A stretch of DNA of 26,507 nt from CAYRCU01 sp964422865 (GTDB lineage: Bacteria > Patescibacteriota > Microgenomatia > UBA8517): the NCBI GenBank assembly GCA_964422865.1, contig CAYRCU010000013.1, forward strand, positions 1 to 26,507, read 5' to 3'. The notes under the pieces are model-generated. The model was not told the DNA's origin and did not search any database. It saw only the letters and a list, made by a program, of their open reading frames with translations. Numbering within the stretch: the stretch's first letter is position 1; each line of letters begins with the position of its first letter. The position numbers and the translations under genes are program-made. This document shows positions 13,593 through 22,217 of this stretch, piece by piece.

Positions 13593-14986
13593 TTCGAAGA
13601 AGTTTTAACACTGATGCCCAGCTCGGAAAGTTGATGAGGTGAGGCTTTACTTGGTGCGTTCATAACTGCGGTTTGTCCACCGGCGGTTGCCGGAAATGCG
13701 ATTACTTCTCTAACATTTGGCTCACCTAGAGCAACCATTAAAAATCTGTCAAAACCCAATGCAATTCCTCCGTGCGGAGGAACACCATAGTTAAATGCCG
13801 TAAGCATGTGTTCAAACTTATTTCTTTGTTCTTTTGTAAGCCCAATTAGTTTGAAGATCTTTTCTTGGATTTTTGGCTCGTGGATTCTGATACTTCCTCC
13901 ACCTACTTCGAAACCATTTAAAACAAGATCATGCTGAAGGCCGCGAACTTTTGCGGGGTTTGAGCTCAGTAACTTTAAATCATCCGGATGAGGAGCTGTA
14001 AACATGTGGTGGGACGGGGCAAATTTGGCGCTTCCCGAGCCGTGGAAAAAATCATCCTTCGTTTGCTCAACGAAAAGAGGAAAATCCAAAATCCAGGCGA
14101 AGGCAAGTTCATCTTTGTTTTTTTTGTCTTTTCTTAGGTCCGGTTTGTCGGTGCCATACTTTTTTGTGGCCTCTTTGTGTGAAAGACGAGGCCAGGGGAG
14201 TTCACTTATTTTTTTATTTGGGAATATTTTTTTTACAAGATCTGTGAAAAGATTTTCCGTAAGTGTAAGAATATCTTCCTGGGTTACAAATGAAAGCTCC
14301 ATGTCAAGTTGGGTAAACTCCCCATATGCCCTATCTGCACGAGGATCTTCATCCCTGAAGCAGCGCGCAAGTTGAAAGTATCGTTCGAAACCCGCAACCA
14401 TTAAGAGTTGTTTATATTGCTGGGGTGATTGTGGAAGAGCATAGAAATTTCCAGGTTTTAGGCGAGAAGGAACAATAAAATCCCGGGCACCTTCCGGCGT
14501 GGTTTTCGTGAGAATCGGAGTTTCGATTTCTACAAAGTCTTTTTTTACAAGCCAGTTTCTTATAAAAGTTGTTACTGCGGATCTTGAGCGGATTATCTTG
14601 TTCATTCTTTCCCGGCGCAGATCAAGATAGCGGTATTTCATACGCACCGGCTCTTCGATCTCATATCCGGTGCTTTCCAGGGGGAGAGGGAGTTCCTTTG
14701 CGAGTGAATGAATTTTAAGATCCGATATTTGAATCTCGATACTGCCCGTTTTGAGATTGGGATTGACCAGATGCTCGGGGCGCTTTGCAACTTTTCCTTC
14801 TATCTCAATCACTGATTCCGGAGTTAATTTTGCAAGAGAGGAGCCGACGCATTGTACAATACCACTCCTGTCGCGAAGATCAAGAAATGTTATCTTCCCG
14901 TGGTCGCGGATACTACTGATCCATCCGGCGATTTTAACTTTTTTATTAATTTTTTTTGTTGTTTCTTTTATTAGGGTTCTTTGCAT
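13589..14986 (-). CDS. aspS: Aspartyl-tRNA synthetase, bacterial type, GAD domain missing
   Basis: Class II synthetase that charges tRNA-Asp (and tRNA-Asn if non-discriminating). An N-terminal OB-fold anticodon domain (about 1-105) is followed by the catalytic core with motif 2 FRDEDPRADR...EFTQLD near 208-228 and motif 3 GIALGFDRFLM near 410. Typical bacterial AspRS has about 580-590 residues; here the sequence passes from GTDKPDLRKDKKNKDE straight to FAWILDFPLF near residue 290, so the roughly 120-residue GAD insertion is absent, giving 465 residues. It lies 12 bases after rel, and its stop overlaps dacA. A TAGAAT overlaps the rel stop and might be a weak internal promoter. Confidence 0.95.
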   Translation of the reverse strand: MQRTLIKETTKKINKKVKIAGWISSIRDHGKITFLDLRDRSGIVQCVGSSLAKLTPESVIEIEGKVAKRPEHLVNPNLKTGSIEIQISDLKIHSLAKELPLPLESTGYEIEEPVRMKYRYLDLRRERMNKIIRSRSAVTTFIRNWLVKKDFVEIETPILTKTTPEGARDFIVPSRLKPGNFYALPQSPQQYKQLLMVAGFERYFQLARCFRDEDPRADRAYGEFTQLDMELSFVTQEDILTLTENLFTDLVKKIFPNKKISELPWPRLSHKEATKKYGTDKPDLRKDKKNKDELAFAWILDFPLFVEQTKDDFFHGSGSAKFAPSHHMFTAPHPDDLKLLSSNPAKVRGLQHDLVLNGFEVGGGSIRIHEPKIQEKIFKLIGLTKEQRNKFEHMLTAFNYGVPPHGGIALGFDRFLMVALGEPNVREVIAFPATAGGQTAVMNAPSKASPHQLSELGISVKTSSK

Positions 14987-14998
14987 ACAGCTTAGATT

Positions 14999-16501
14999 CT
15001 ACCTCTTTTCCTCATGATTCTTCAAATATTTACTAATTTCACGCCTGGCCGTATTGGTGACGACAAATTCCAGCCAACCCCTATTTACATTCGGCTTTTT
15101 GGATTTTAATATTTCAACCACCTCACCGCTTTTGAGTTTGTAATCAAGAGGAACCATTTTACCGTCCACGAGGGCCCCCTTGGCAAAATTACCCAGACCG
15201 GAGTGGATTGCATAGGCAAAATCAACAGGAGTGGCGCCGGACGGCAGATCATACACGTCACCCATCGGTGAAAAAATGAAGTTTCGATGATGAAGAGCAT
15301 CAAACTTTACTGCTCTTAGAAATTCCTTCGTATCGTTGATTTCTTCCCGCCATTTAATTAATTGTTTAACCCAATGAAGTTTTTTTCTGTCTACTTTTAT
15401 ACCTCTTTTCTCAAGTAAACTATCTTTGGCTCCTTCGGATTTTGCGTCGCTATATGCCCAATGGGAAGCAACCCCAAATTCGGCCTGCTCGTGCATCTTC
15501 CGGGTTCTGATTTGAACCTCAACAATTCCTTTTGCTGACCCAAATACCTTTGTGTGAATTGATTGGTAACCATTTGGTTTTGGCTGAGCTATAAAGTCGG
15601 AAACGCCGATGTTGGGCACCGGTTTATAGGTATTGTGAACCACTCCCAAAGCCGTATAACACTGGGCGACTTTACTGACAATAATTCTTAAGGCGATAAT
15701 ATCGTTTACCTTGTTAAAATCCCAGTCGATCTCGGGCCTGGCTAGTTTTTTCCATAACGAATATAGGTGTTTTTTTCTGCCGTGAATTTCTGCAGTAATA
15801 CCTTCCTTTGTCAGTTTTCTTAGTAAATTTCGCTTCATTATCCTTATGCGTTCTTCCGCTTTTTTATAATATATTTTTGACCTTTTAACGGTCTTTTTGT
15901 ACTCTTGCGGATAGACGAAGGGGAAGGCTAAATCCTCCAGTTGGCCTTTTATTTCCCCTATCCCTAATCTTTCGGCAAGCGGTGCATATATTTCCAGTGT
16001 TTCTACCGCGTTTTCTTTTTGCTTATCCACGGGAAGCGCTGAAAGAGTTTTCATGTTGTGAAGTCTGTCTGCCAACTTGATTAGTATTACTCTTATATCC
16101 TTGGCCATTACCAGAAGCATTTTGCGTAAATTTTCAACATATTCTTTTTCTACACTTCCCTTAAGGCGAAGTGTTGTTACTTTTGTTACCCCGTCGACCA
16201 ATCTTGCGACATCTTCGCCGAATTTTTTGACAATATCTTCTCTTGCCACTCCCCCGTCCTCGATTGTATCGTGAAGAAGAGCTGCAACAATTGAAGTTGT
16301 GTCGAGTCTCCAGGTGGCCAATATTTTAGCAACTTCCAGAGGATGCATGATGAATTCTTCCCCACTCAATCTTCTTTGGCCGGCATGGGCCGTTTGGGCA
16401 AATTTCCAAGCAGACTCGATTTTTTTGATATCCGGTTTTGTAATATTTTCCTTTACGAGTGTGGCTAAATTCTCAAATTCTTTTTCTGTTTTTGTTTTCA
16501 T
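14999..16501 (-). CDS. rel: RelA/SpoT-family (p)ppGpp synthetase/hydrolase
   Basis: Bifunctional stringent-response enzyme. The hydrolase HD domain shows HPLEVAKIL and the H77-D78 pair in AALLHDTIEDGG, and later KLADRLHNMKTL. The synthetase domain has ALRIIV, QPKPNGYQSIHTKV and VEVQIRTRKMHEQAEFG, which bind GTP and transfer pyrophosphate from ATP. A TGS domain (about 410-470, FSPMGDVYDLPSGATPVDFA) follows. At 500 residues it ends shortly after TGS: the helical, zinc-finger and ACT domains that sense the ribosome in full-length Rel (about 700-740 residues) are missing or strongly reduced. Its ATG overlaps the recJ stop by 4 bases. Confidence 0.94.
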   Translation of the reverse strand: MKTKTEKEFENLATLVKENITKPDIKKIESAWKFAQTAHAGQRRLSGEEFIMHPLEVAKILATWRLDTTSIVAALLHDTIEDGGVAREDIVKKFGEDVARLVDGVTKVTTLRLKGSVEKEYVENLRKMLLVMAKDIRVILIKLADRLHNMKTLSALPVDKQKENAVETLEIYAPLAERLGIGEIKGQLEDLAFPFVYPQEYKKTVKRSKIYYKKAEERIRIMKRNLLRKLTKEGITAEIHGRKKHLYSLWKKLARPEIDWDFNKVNDIIALRIIVSKVAQCYTALGVVHNTYKPVPNIGVSDFIAQPKPNGYQSIHTKVFGSAKGIVEVQIRTRKMHEQAEFGVASHWAYSDAKSEGAKDSLLEKRGIKVDRKKLHWVKQLIKWREEINDTKEFLRAVKFDALHHRNFIFSPMGDVYDLPSGATPVDFAYAIHSGLGNFAKGALVDGKMVPLDYKLKSGEVVEILKSKKPNVNRGWLEFVVTNTARREISKYLKNHEEKR

Positions 16502-18138
16502 ATTATTTTTATATCTTTAAGATTAAGCTGAAGGCTTTCCCTCCCTTTCCAAACATTTCTTTCAACGCCATAGGCCACATCAATATTATCTCCCGCGGAT
16601 ATTTTTGAAATCAAATGCCCAAATCCAAATCCGATTGCATCATATTCACGTCCTGAGTGAGTGAGTTTCATTTTTAGGTGCTTTCCTTCCTTTCCTACAA
16701 CTCCTGTGCTGACAACTTCTGCGCTTTTTGTATAAAAGATGGGTATGTTGTTACCCACCCCAAATGGTTTGAATTTTTCTATCTTGTCAATTAAATTCCA
16801 ATCGATCAAACCAAAATTAATTTCCATATCGATCGTTAGCTTTTTTTCTAGCACTTCGTCTGTTAAAAGTTCGTTGGAAAGTTCTATCAGCTTTGCACCA
16901 AACTTATCAACATCGGTGCTTTTTATTGTAAAGCCGGCTGCCATGGGATGACCACCTCCGCTAATTAAATACTCATCAAGTTTTCTTATAGCCTCAATAA
17001 TATTAAACCCGGAGATACTTCTTGCCGAAGCTTTGGCTTCCTTTTCCCCCACTGACAAGACCACGGCCGGTCGATAATATTTTTGCACTACACTTGATGC
17101 CACCAGTCCGATGACTCCTTCGTGGTAATCCTTATGAGCCAGAAAAACCAGACTTTTTTGTGCCAGATCGATTTTTTCTTCCAACCCCACCAGAGCATCT
17201 TCAACCACCTTTTGTCTTTGATGATTTGTCTTTGCCAATTCCTCTGACAGATCTTTTGCCCTTCTTCCGCTTTTTGTACATAAAAGTCTTAAAGAATCTA
17301 TTCCATCTTTAAGCCTCCCCATAGCGTTTAATCTGGGGGCTAAAATATAATTTATGTGATAGGTGTTTATGACTTCAGGTGAGACACGGGCTTCTTTTAG
17401 CATTTCCAAAAGTCCCGGTCGAGTGGTTTTTTGAAGACTTGCAAGCCCGTGGCTCACAAAGGATCTATTTACTCCCATTAGTGGCAACTGGTCTGCTATT
17501 GTTCCAATGGCTGCTAATTCGAGTGTATTTGCACCATTTCCTTTTACGGCTCTTTTTATCTCTCTTGCAAATACCCAAGAAACAGCAGAGCCGGAGGTGA
17601 TAGTTGTGTGGATGATGGCGTGAGCTTTCGGTTTCTTTTTTTCCGGAGTGTGATGATCCGTAATTATGATGTCTATGTTTTTTTTAGCTGCAAACTCTAC
17701 GGCTTCGTGAGCCGTGATGCCATTGTCCACTGTGATGATCAAATTTAGATCGGGGTGCTTCTTAATCAGATTTTTAATGCTCTCGGGATTAATTCCGTAT
17801 CCTTCTTCAAATCTATTCGGAATGTGCGGAAGAACGTCCACGCCATGTGCGTAAAGACTTTCCCAAAGAATTGCCGTGGCGCAAATTCCATCTGCATCAT
17901 AATCTCCGTAAATAATTACTTTTTCTTTTGATTTTATCGCTTTTTTAATTCTTGAAATTGCCTTTAGTACGTGTGAGGGGGAAATGTTTAAATCTTTTAA
18001 TGAAAATTCTTCAGGAGATTTTGGATTGAAAAATGCTTCTTTGTTGTCGATTTCGCGATTTTTTAGAAGGGCTTCGATCAGTGACTGAAGGCTTTTTATT
18101 TGCGAAGTGTGCAAAACCTTCCAGCTTGGGTATTTCAT
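16498..18138 (-). CDS. recJ: Single-strand DNA exonuclease RecJ
   Basis: 5'-3' single-strand exonuclease of the DHH family, used in recombination and mismatch or base-excision repair. Metal-binding motifs: DYDADG at 79-84, TVDNGI near 137, D161-H-H in IITDHHTPE, and the DHHA1 signature GGGHPMAAGF near 395. A C-terminal OB-like domain is present. 546 residues, slightly shorter than E. coli RecJ (577). It is first in the recJ-rel-aspS-dacA run. Its ATG is only 21 bases from the divergently read cca start; I found no convincing promoter for it in that gap or just beyond. Confidence 0.94.
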   Translation of the reverse strand: MKYPSWKVLHTSQIKSLQSLIEALLKNREIDNKEAFFNPKSPEEFSLKDLNISPSHVLKAISRIKKAIKSKEKVIIYGDYDADGICATAILWESLYAHGVDVLPHIPNRFEEGYGINPESIKNLIKKHPDLNLIITVDNGITAHEAVEFAAKKNIDIIITDHHTPEKKKPKAHAIIHTTITSGSAVSWVFAREIKRAVKGNGANTLELAAIGTIADQLPLMGVNRSFVSHGLASLQKTTRPGLLEMLKEARVSPEVINTYHINYILAPRLNAMGRLKDGIDSLRLLCTKSGRRAKDLSEELAKTNHQRQKVVEDALVGLEEKIDLAQKSLVFLAHKDYHEGVIGLVASSVVQKYYRPAVVLSVGEKEAKASARSISGFNIIEAIRKLDEYLISGGGHPMAAGFTIKSTDVDKFGAKLIELSNELLTDEVLEKKLTIDMEINFGLIDWNLIDKIEKFKPFGVGNNIPIFYTKSAEVVSTGVVGKEGKHLKMKLTHSGREYDAIGFGFGHLISKISAGDNIDVAYGVERNVWKGRESLQLNLKDIKII

Positions 18139-18142
18139 GGTG

Positions 18143-18151
18143 TGGTAAAAT
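18143..18151 (+). promoter_or_regulatory. Extended -10 promoter of cca (leaderless)
   Basis: TGgTAAAAT ends 8 bases before the ATG at 18160, with no ribosome binding site between. It lies inside the 21-base gap separating the recJ and cca start codons and supports 18160 rather than the in-frame ATG at 18100, which would overlap recJ. Confidence 0.5.
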
Positions 18152-18159
18152 TGAGCTTG

Positions 18160-19518
18160 ATGAAAATAAGCTTACCACAAGAAGTAAAGGATATTATTCG
18201 AAAATTTCGAGATAAGGAGTATGAAATATATATAGTCGGTGGGGCTGTCAGAGATCTTATGATGGGCAAAAGCGTTGTTGATTGGGATTTTACAACTAAT
18301 GCTACCCCGGAAGAAATTCAAAGTTTATTTGAAGACAGTTTTTATGAAAATGTATTCGGAACTGTTGGAATTGCCGCGAAGGAGGAAGGGCTTAAACCAC
18401 ACGAAATTACGACATACAGGACTGAACACGGGTATAGTGACGCCAGGAGGCCGGATAAGGTTGTGTGGGGGAAAACTTTGGAGGAAGACCTGAAGAGACG
18501 GGACTTTACTATCAATGCGATGGCCCTGGATTGCTGTGGTGATGAGTCGGAAAATTGCAAGTTAATCGATTTGTTTCAGGGAGAAAGAGACATAAAAAAG
18601 AAGCTTGTCCGGACGGTTGGAAATCCTGAAGAGAGATTTGGTGAGGATGCTTTGCGAATGATGAGGGCAATAAGGATAGCGGCTCAGCTTGGGTTTAGAA
18701 TTGAAGAGAAGACGTTTGAAGCCATAAAAAACAATGCTGCTTTAATTGATAAAATTGCCAAAGAACGCGTGAGAGATGAATTGTTTAAAATTCTTTCTTC
18801 TCCGAATCCTTACCAGGGAATCCTAAACTTTCAAAAAAGCGGGCTTATGAAGCTTATACTTCCCGAGCTTGAAAGAGGGTTTAGTGTGGATCAAAAATCT
18901 CCACAAAGGCATCATATCTATGATGTGGGAACACATAGCTTGATGTCTCTTAAGGAATGTAGAAGCAGTGATCCCGTTGTGAGGTTTGCAACACTGATTC
19001 ATGATATCGGAAAACCTTTGACCTATAAAAAACTCAAAAACGGAGTTGTGACTTTTTATAATCATGAAGTTATCGGAGCAAGGATTGCTAACAAAATTGC
19101 CAGTAGACTGAAATTCAGCAAAAAACAAAAAGAAAAGCTTTGGAAACTTGTAAGATGGCATCAATTTAGTGTTGATGAGCACCAGACTGACAGTGCAGTC
19201 AGGAGATTTATCCGGAATGTTGGAATTGAAAACGTGGAGGATATGCTTGAGCTCAGGCGTGCAGACAGAATCGGAAGCGGGGCCAAGGAGACTTCCTGGA
19301 GAACTGAGGATTTCAAAAAACGCCTCATTGAGGTTCAAAAACAGCCGTTTAGTGTAAATGATCTAAAAATTTCCGGGCATGATATCATGAAGGAGCTTAG
19401 AATAAAGCCCGGGCCGAAGGTGGGTAAGATATTAAATATTCTCCTAAGGGAAGTTGTAGAAAAGAAAGTGGAAAACAAAAAAAAAGCATTAGTAGAGAGA
19501 CTTCATGAGATTATATAA
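18160..19518 (+). CDS. cca: CCA-adding tRNA nucleotidyltransferase with HD domain
   Basis: Adds or repairs the 3' CCA of tRNAs. The nucleotidyltransferase head has IVGGAVRD (26-32) and the catalytic pair D41-W-D43; LKRRDFTINAMALD (111-124) is the RRD motif for nucleotide choice. The neck and body include GEDALRMMRAIRIAAQLGF. An HD domain follows: HHIYDVGTHSL and FATLIHDIGKP (H281-D282). I start it at 18160 (452 residues); 18100 is also in frame but would overlap recJ and add 20 unrelated residues. It is needed here because the tRNA-Gln gene lacks an encoded CCA. Its 3' end overlaps the ASCH gene by 14 bases. Confidence 0.94.
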   Translation: MKISLPQEVKDIIRKFRDKEYEIYIVGGAVRDLMMGKSVVDWDFTTNATPEEIQSLFEDSFYENVFGTVGIAAKEEGLKPHEITTYRTEHGYSDARRPDKVVWGKTLEEDLKRRDFTINAMALDCCGDESENCKLIDLFQGERDIKKKLVRTVGNPEERFGEDALRMMRAIRIAAQLGFRIEEKTFEAIKNNAALIDKIAKERVRDELFKILSSPNPYQGILNFQKSGLMKLILPELERGFSVDQKSPQRHHIYDVGTHSLMSLKECRSSDPVVRFATLIHDIGKPLTYKKLKNGVVTFYNHEVIGARIANKIASRLKFSKKQKEKLWKLVRWHQFSVDEHQTDSAVRRFIRNVGIENVEDMLELRRADRIGSGAKETSWRTEDFKKRLIEVQKQPFSVNDLKISGHDIMKELRIKPGPKVGKILNILLREVVEKKVENKKKALVERLHEII

Positions 19519-20011
19519 GTCACAGGAAGAAAGTTTGAACACCTCTTCACCGAGACGGAGTCCGAGTGAACACGTTGACCATGTGGCAATAATGAGAGAG
19601 GACTGGAATTTTATTCCGAAAATTGTTGAAGGAGAAAAAACTATAGAATCAAGATGGTATCTTAGCAGAAAGGCTCCCTGGGGTAAGGTAAAAAAGGGTG
19701 ATACTGTTTATTTTAAAAATTCAGGAGGACCTGTTTGGGCCAAGGCGTCGGTGAGAAAGGTTCTTGAATTTGAAGATTTAGATCCACAAAAGGTTAGAAA
19801 GATTCTCAGAGAATATGGAAAGTTCGGAAGACTTGGCTTTTCCGATATCCGCAGATGCGGAGAGATGTATAAGAGTAAAAAATATTGCATATTGATTTTT
19901 TTGGAGAGAGCAAAAAAAGTAAAGTCTTTTAGAATCGATAAAACCGGTTTTGGAATGTCTTCGGCCTGGCTTTGTGTGGGAAAAATTAGGAAAGTTAAAA
20001 TTATTTCTTGA
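19505..20011 (+). CDS. ASCH-domain protein
   Basis: 168 residues. The segment DHVAIMREDWNFIPKIVEGE followed by KTIESRW is the ASCH hallmark (a beta-barrel RNA-binding fold related to PUA), and KKGDTVYFKNSGGPVWAKA is its second strand pair. ASCH proteins are proposed to bind RNA in translation or RNA processing, and some act on modified nucleosides. The first 20 or so residues look disordered and overlap the end of cca, so the true start could lie somewhat later, but not as late as Met30, which falls inside the fold. Co-transcription with cca fits a tRNA- or RNA-related role. The 3' end overlaps secF by 11 bases, tail to tail. Confidence 0.8.
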   Translation: MRLYKSQEESLNTSSPRRSPSEHVDHVAIMREDWNFIPKIVEGEKTIESRWYLSRKAPWGKVKKGDTVYFKNSGGPVWAKASVRKVLEFEDLDPQKVRKILREYGKFGRLGFSDIRRCGEMYKSKKYCILIFLERAKKVKSFRIDKTGFGMSSAWLCVGKIRKVKIIS

Positions 20012-20909
20012 TTCTTTTTTGGAATGTGTCCCAGGTGACGAGGAGCGGGACTGCGACAAACGGTGAGGAATATGTTCCCAGAACCGTTCCAATAAGAAGA
20101 GCCAAGGCAAAAGATTTAACTGTTTCCCCGCCAAATATGATAAGTGAGATTAGCATTAGGGCAATTGTGACGGAGTTGTTGATGGAGCGTCTCATTGTTT
20201 CCGTGAGGGCTTTGTTTGATATGTCTGCAATTGAACCACCATGTTTTTTTCTTAATTCTCTGATGCGGTCAAAGACGACAATCGTATCATGGACCGAAAA
20301 TGAGAGTGTTGTTAAAAGTGCCGTAATAAAAAGGAAGTCAATTTCGTATCCCCAAAAGTGCCCAAGAAGAGAGAAGGAACCTGTTAGAATAAAACTGTCG
20401 TGGAGCATGGCCAAAATAGCAGATGCACCAAACTTTATACTCTTAAATTGAAACGCAACCCAAAGAAGTATCGCCCCTGTGGCAACAGAGATTGCATAAA
20501 TGGTTTTTTTAATGAGTTCCGGGCCAATAGAGGGACCTACCGCCTCAAAACGAACCTCTTCCACCTCGTCTCCTGTAAGGTTTTTTAGTTCGTTTTTAAT
20601 CGAATCTTTTTGATCTTGATTGACTTCTCCTAACCTAAAAAGATAATTATTTTCTCCAATTGATTGAATGGAAGCCACCTCAATTTGTTCATTTTTTAAG
20701 TTTTGGATTGCTTCTTCCGTTGAAAAAGACGTGGAGAGTTTATATTCTATGTTTGTTCCGCCCGTAAAATCAATCCCCCTGGCTACTCCCCACTTTAGAA
20801 GACTAAAGAGGCTTAAAGCGATCAGGAACAATGAAAGAGTAAAGTACAGTAATTTATATCTAAGCCAGTTTATAGCCAGCTTTTTATCGCTTATTCTAAA
20901 AGTTTTCAT
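20001..20909 (-). CDS. secF: Protein-export membrane protein SecF
   Basis: Subunit of the SecDF complex that uses proton-motive force to pull proteins through SecYEG. 302 residues with TM1 (about 17-37), an extracytoplasmic domain opening with GVARGIDFTGGTNIEYKL, and five further helices. The conserved block ALLTTLSFSVHDTIVVFDRIRE (proton-relay and RND signature, split here: SVHDTIVVFDRIRE near 215) is intact. It starts 6 bases after the secD stop. Confidence 0.95.
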   Translation of the reverse strand: MKTFRISDKKLAINWLRYKLLYFTLSLFLIALSLFSLLKWGVARGIDFTGGTNIEYKLSTSFSTEEAIQNLKNEQIEVASIQSIGENNYLFRLGEVNQDQKDSIKNELKNLTGDEVEEVRFEAVGPSIGPELIKKTIYAISVATGAILLWVAFQFKSIKFGASAILAMLHDSFILTGSFSLLGHFWGYEIDFLFITALLTTLSFSVHDTIVVFDRIRELRKKHGGSIADISNKALTETMRRSINNSVTIALMLISLIIFGGETVKSFALALLIGTVLGTYSSPFVAVPLLVTWDTFQKRIKK

Positions 20910-20915
20910 TTTGTT

Positions 20916-22211
20916 TTAGTCATCTTTAATTATTAGCCTTAAGAGATTTCTTGAGACAAAAATACCGGTAAACAAGCCCACTCCGATTCCAAGCGCCAGA
21001 GTTATAGCAAAACCTCTGACCGGCCCCGATGTATGAAGAAATGGCCAATTGAAAGGGTTGGCAAGAATAAAGGCCGTGGTGAGAGTTGCGATGTTCGCGT
21101 CTCTAATAGAATCCCATGCACGACCAAAAGAGGTTTCAAGAGCATATACAAGATTAACCCCTTTTTGCTTTTCTTCCCTGAAACGTTCAAAAATCAAGAT
21201 GTTGCTGTCTACGGCCATTCCTACAGACAGAAGAAATCCTGCAATCCCGGGGAGAGTTAAGACTACCGGAATAAGCTTGTAAAGTGCCAGAGTTATCACT
21301 CCAAAAATGACAAGTCCGATGTTGGCGATTATTCCCAGACGGCCGTAGAAGGCAACCATAAAAATAAAAACCGCAATAAGACCGTAGAGGCCTGCTTTAA
21401 TACTTTTTTCAACAGACTCTTGACCGAGACTTGCGCCGACTGTTCTTTCTGAAAGAAGCTTGATTGAAACCGGAAGAGCTCCTGCATTTAATTGAATGGA
21501 GAGATTTTTGGCTTCATCTAAAGAAAAGCTTCCGGTAATTTGTGCAGAGCCTCCGATGATCTTATCTTGCACTACCGGAGCTGAAACTACCTGTCCGTCA
21601 AGAAGAATGGGAAGATTTTTTCCAATGTTTTTTTCTGTGAGTTCGGCAAACTTTTTTCCACCTTCATCTGTAAATTCCAACAGTACAACCGGCTTCCCGG
21701 TGACATTATCAAAAGAAACACTTGAGTTTTTTAAGTCGGCTCCCGTAAGATCCGTGGGAATTAAAGATTCGTCCGAGACTTCTGCAAACACAAGTTGGGC
21801 GGTTTGGCCTACGAGTGAGATTGCTTCTGAAGTATTATTTATTCCGGGGAGTTCGACAATGACTCTTTCTTTGCCTTCAAAATTCGAAAGTTGAATATTG
21901 GGCTCTGAGATACCAAAGAGATTGACTCTTTTTTCTATCACGCTTTTTAAGCTTTCAAGAGCCGAGGTTTTGTTTTCTTCTGTAAATGAAGACGTGTCCG
22001 CTTCAAAGACTAAATGACTTCCTCCAACCAGATCCAGACCCAGCTTTAAGTCGAGAGCTTTTCTTATGTGAAAATTTCCAATCGAAAAATTAATATCTCT
22101 TCTTTGGAGAGAAACCCCCAAAAGCATAAATTTATTGGGGAGGCTGATGTAGGCAGCAACGAGTGTGATAAGAATAATAAATATTAGGCGTTTTTTCAGA
22201 TCAGTATGCAT
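20916..22211 (-). CDS. secD: Protein-export membrane protein SecD
   Basis: Partner of SecF. 431 residues: TM1 (about 10-27), the extracytoplasmic P1-type region starting with LGLDLVGGSHLVFEAD and including VIVELPGI, and five C-terminal helices with the signature LLSVGMAVDSNILIFERFRE near 345. The periplasmic part is short compared with E. coli SecD (615 residues), as is usual in Gram-positive-like and reduced bacteria. It lies 6 bases downstream of the HTH/nucleotidyltransferase-like gene. Confidence 0.95.
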   Translation of the reverse strand: MHTDLKKRLIFIILITLVAAYISLPNKFMLLGVSLQRRDINFSIGNFHIRKALDLKLGLDLVGGSHLVFEADTSSFTEENKTSALESLKSVIEKRVNLFGISEPNIQLSNFEGKERVIVELPGINNTSEAISLVGQTAQLVFAEVSDESLIPTDLTGADLKNSSVSFDNVTGKPVVLLEFTDEGGKKFAELTEKNIGKNLPILLDGQVVSAPVVQDKIIGGSAQITGSFSLDEAKNLSIQLNAGALPVSIKLLSERTVGASLGQESVEKSIKAGLYGLIAVFIFMVAFYGRLGIIANIGLVIFGVITLALYKLIPVVLTLPGIAGFLLSVGMAVDSNILIFERFREEKQKGVNLVYALETSFGRAWDSIRDANIATLTTAFILANPFNWPFLHTSGPVRGFAITLALGIGVGLFTGIFVSRNLLRLIIKDD

Positions 22212-22217
22212 GGAAGT

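Noticed and set aside
18823..19338. 171-residue minus-strand frame inside cca
   Set aside because: Antisense shadow of a well-supported gene, with no recognisable domain or start signal.
20008..20451. 147-residue plus-strand frame opposite secF
   Set aside because: Antisense to clearly coding secF sequence; no independent support.
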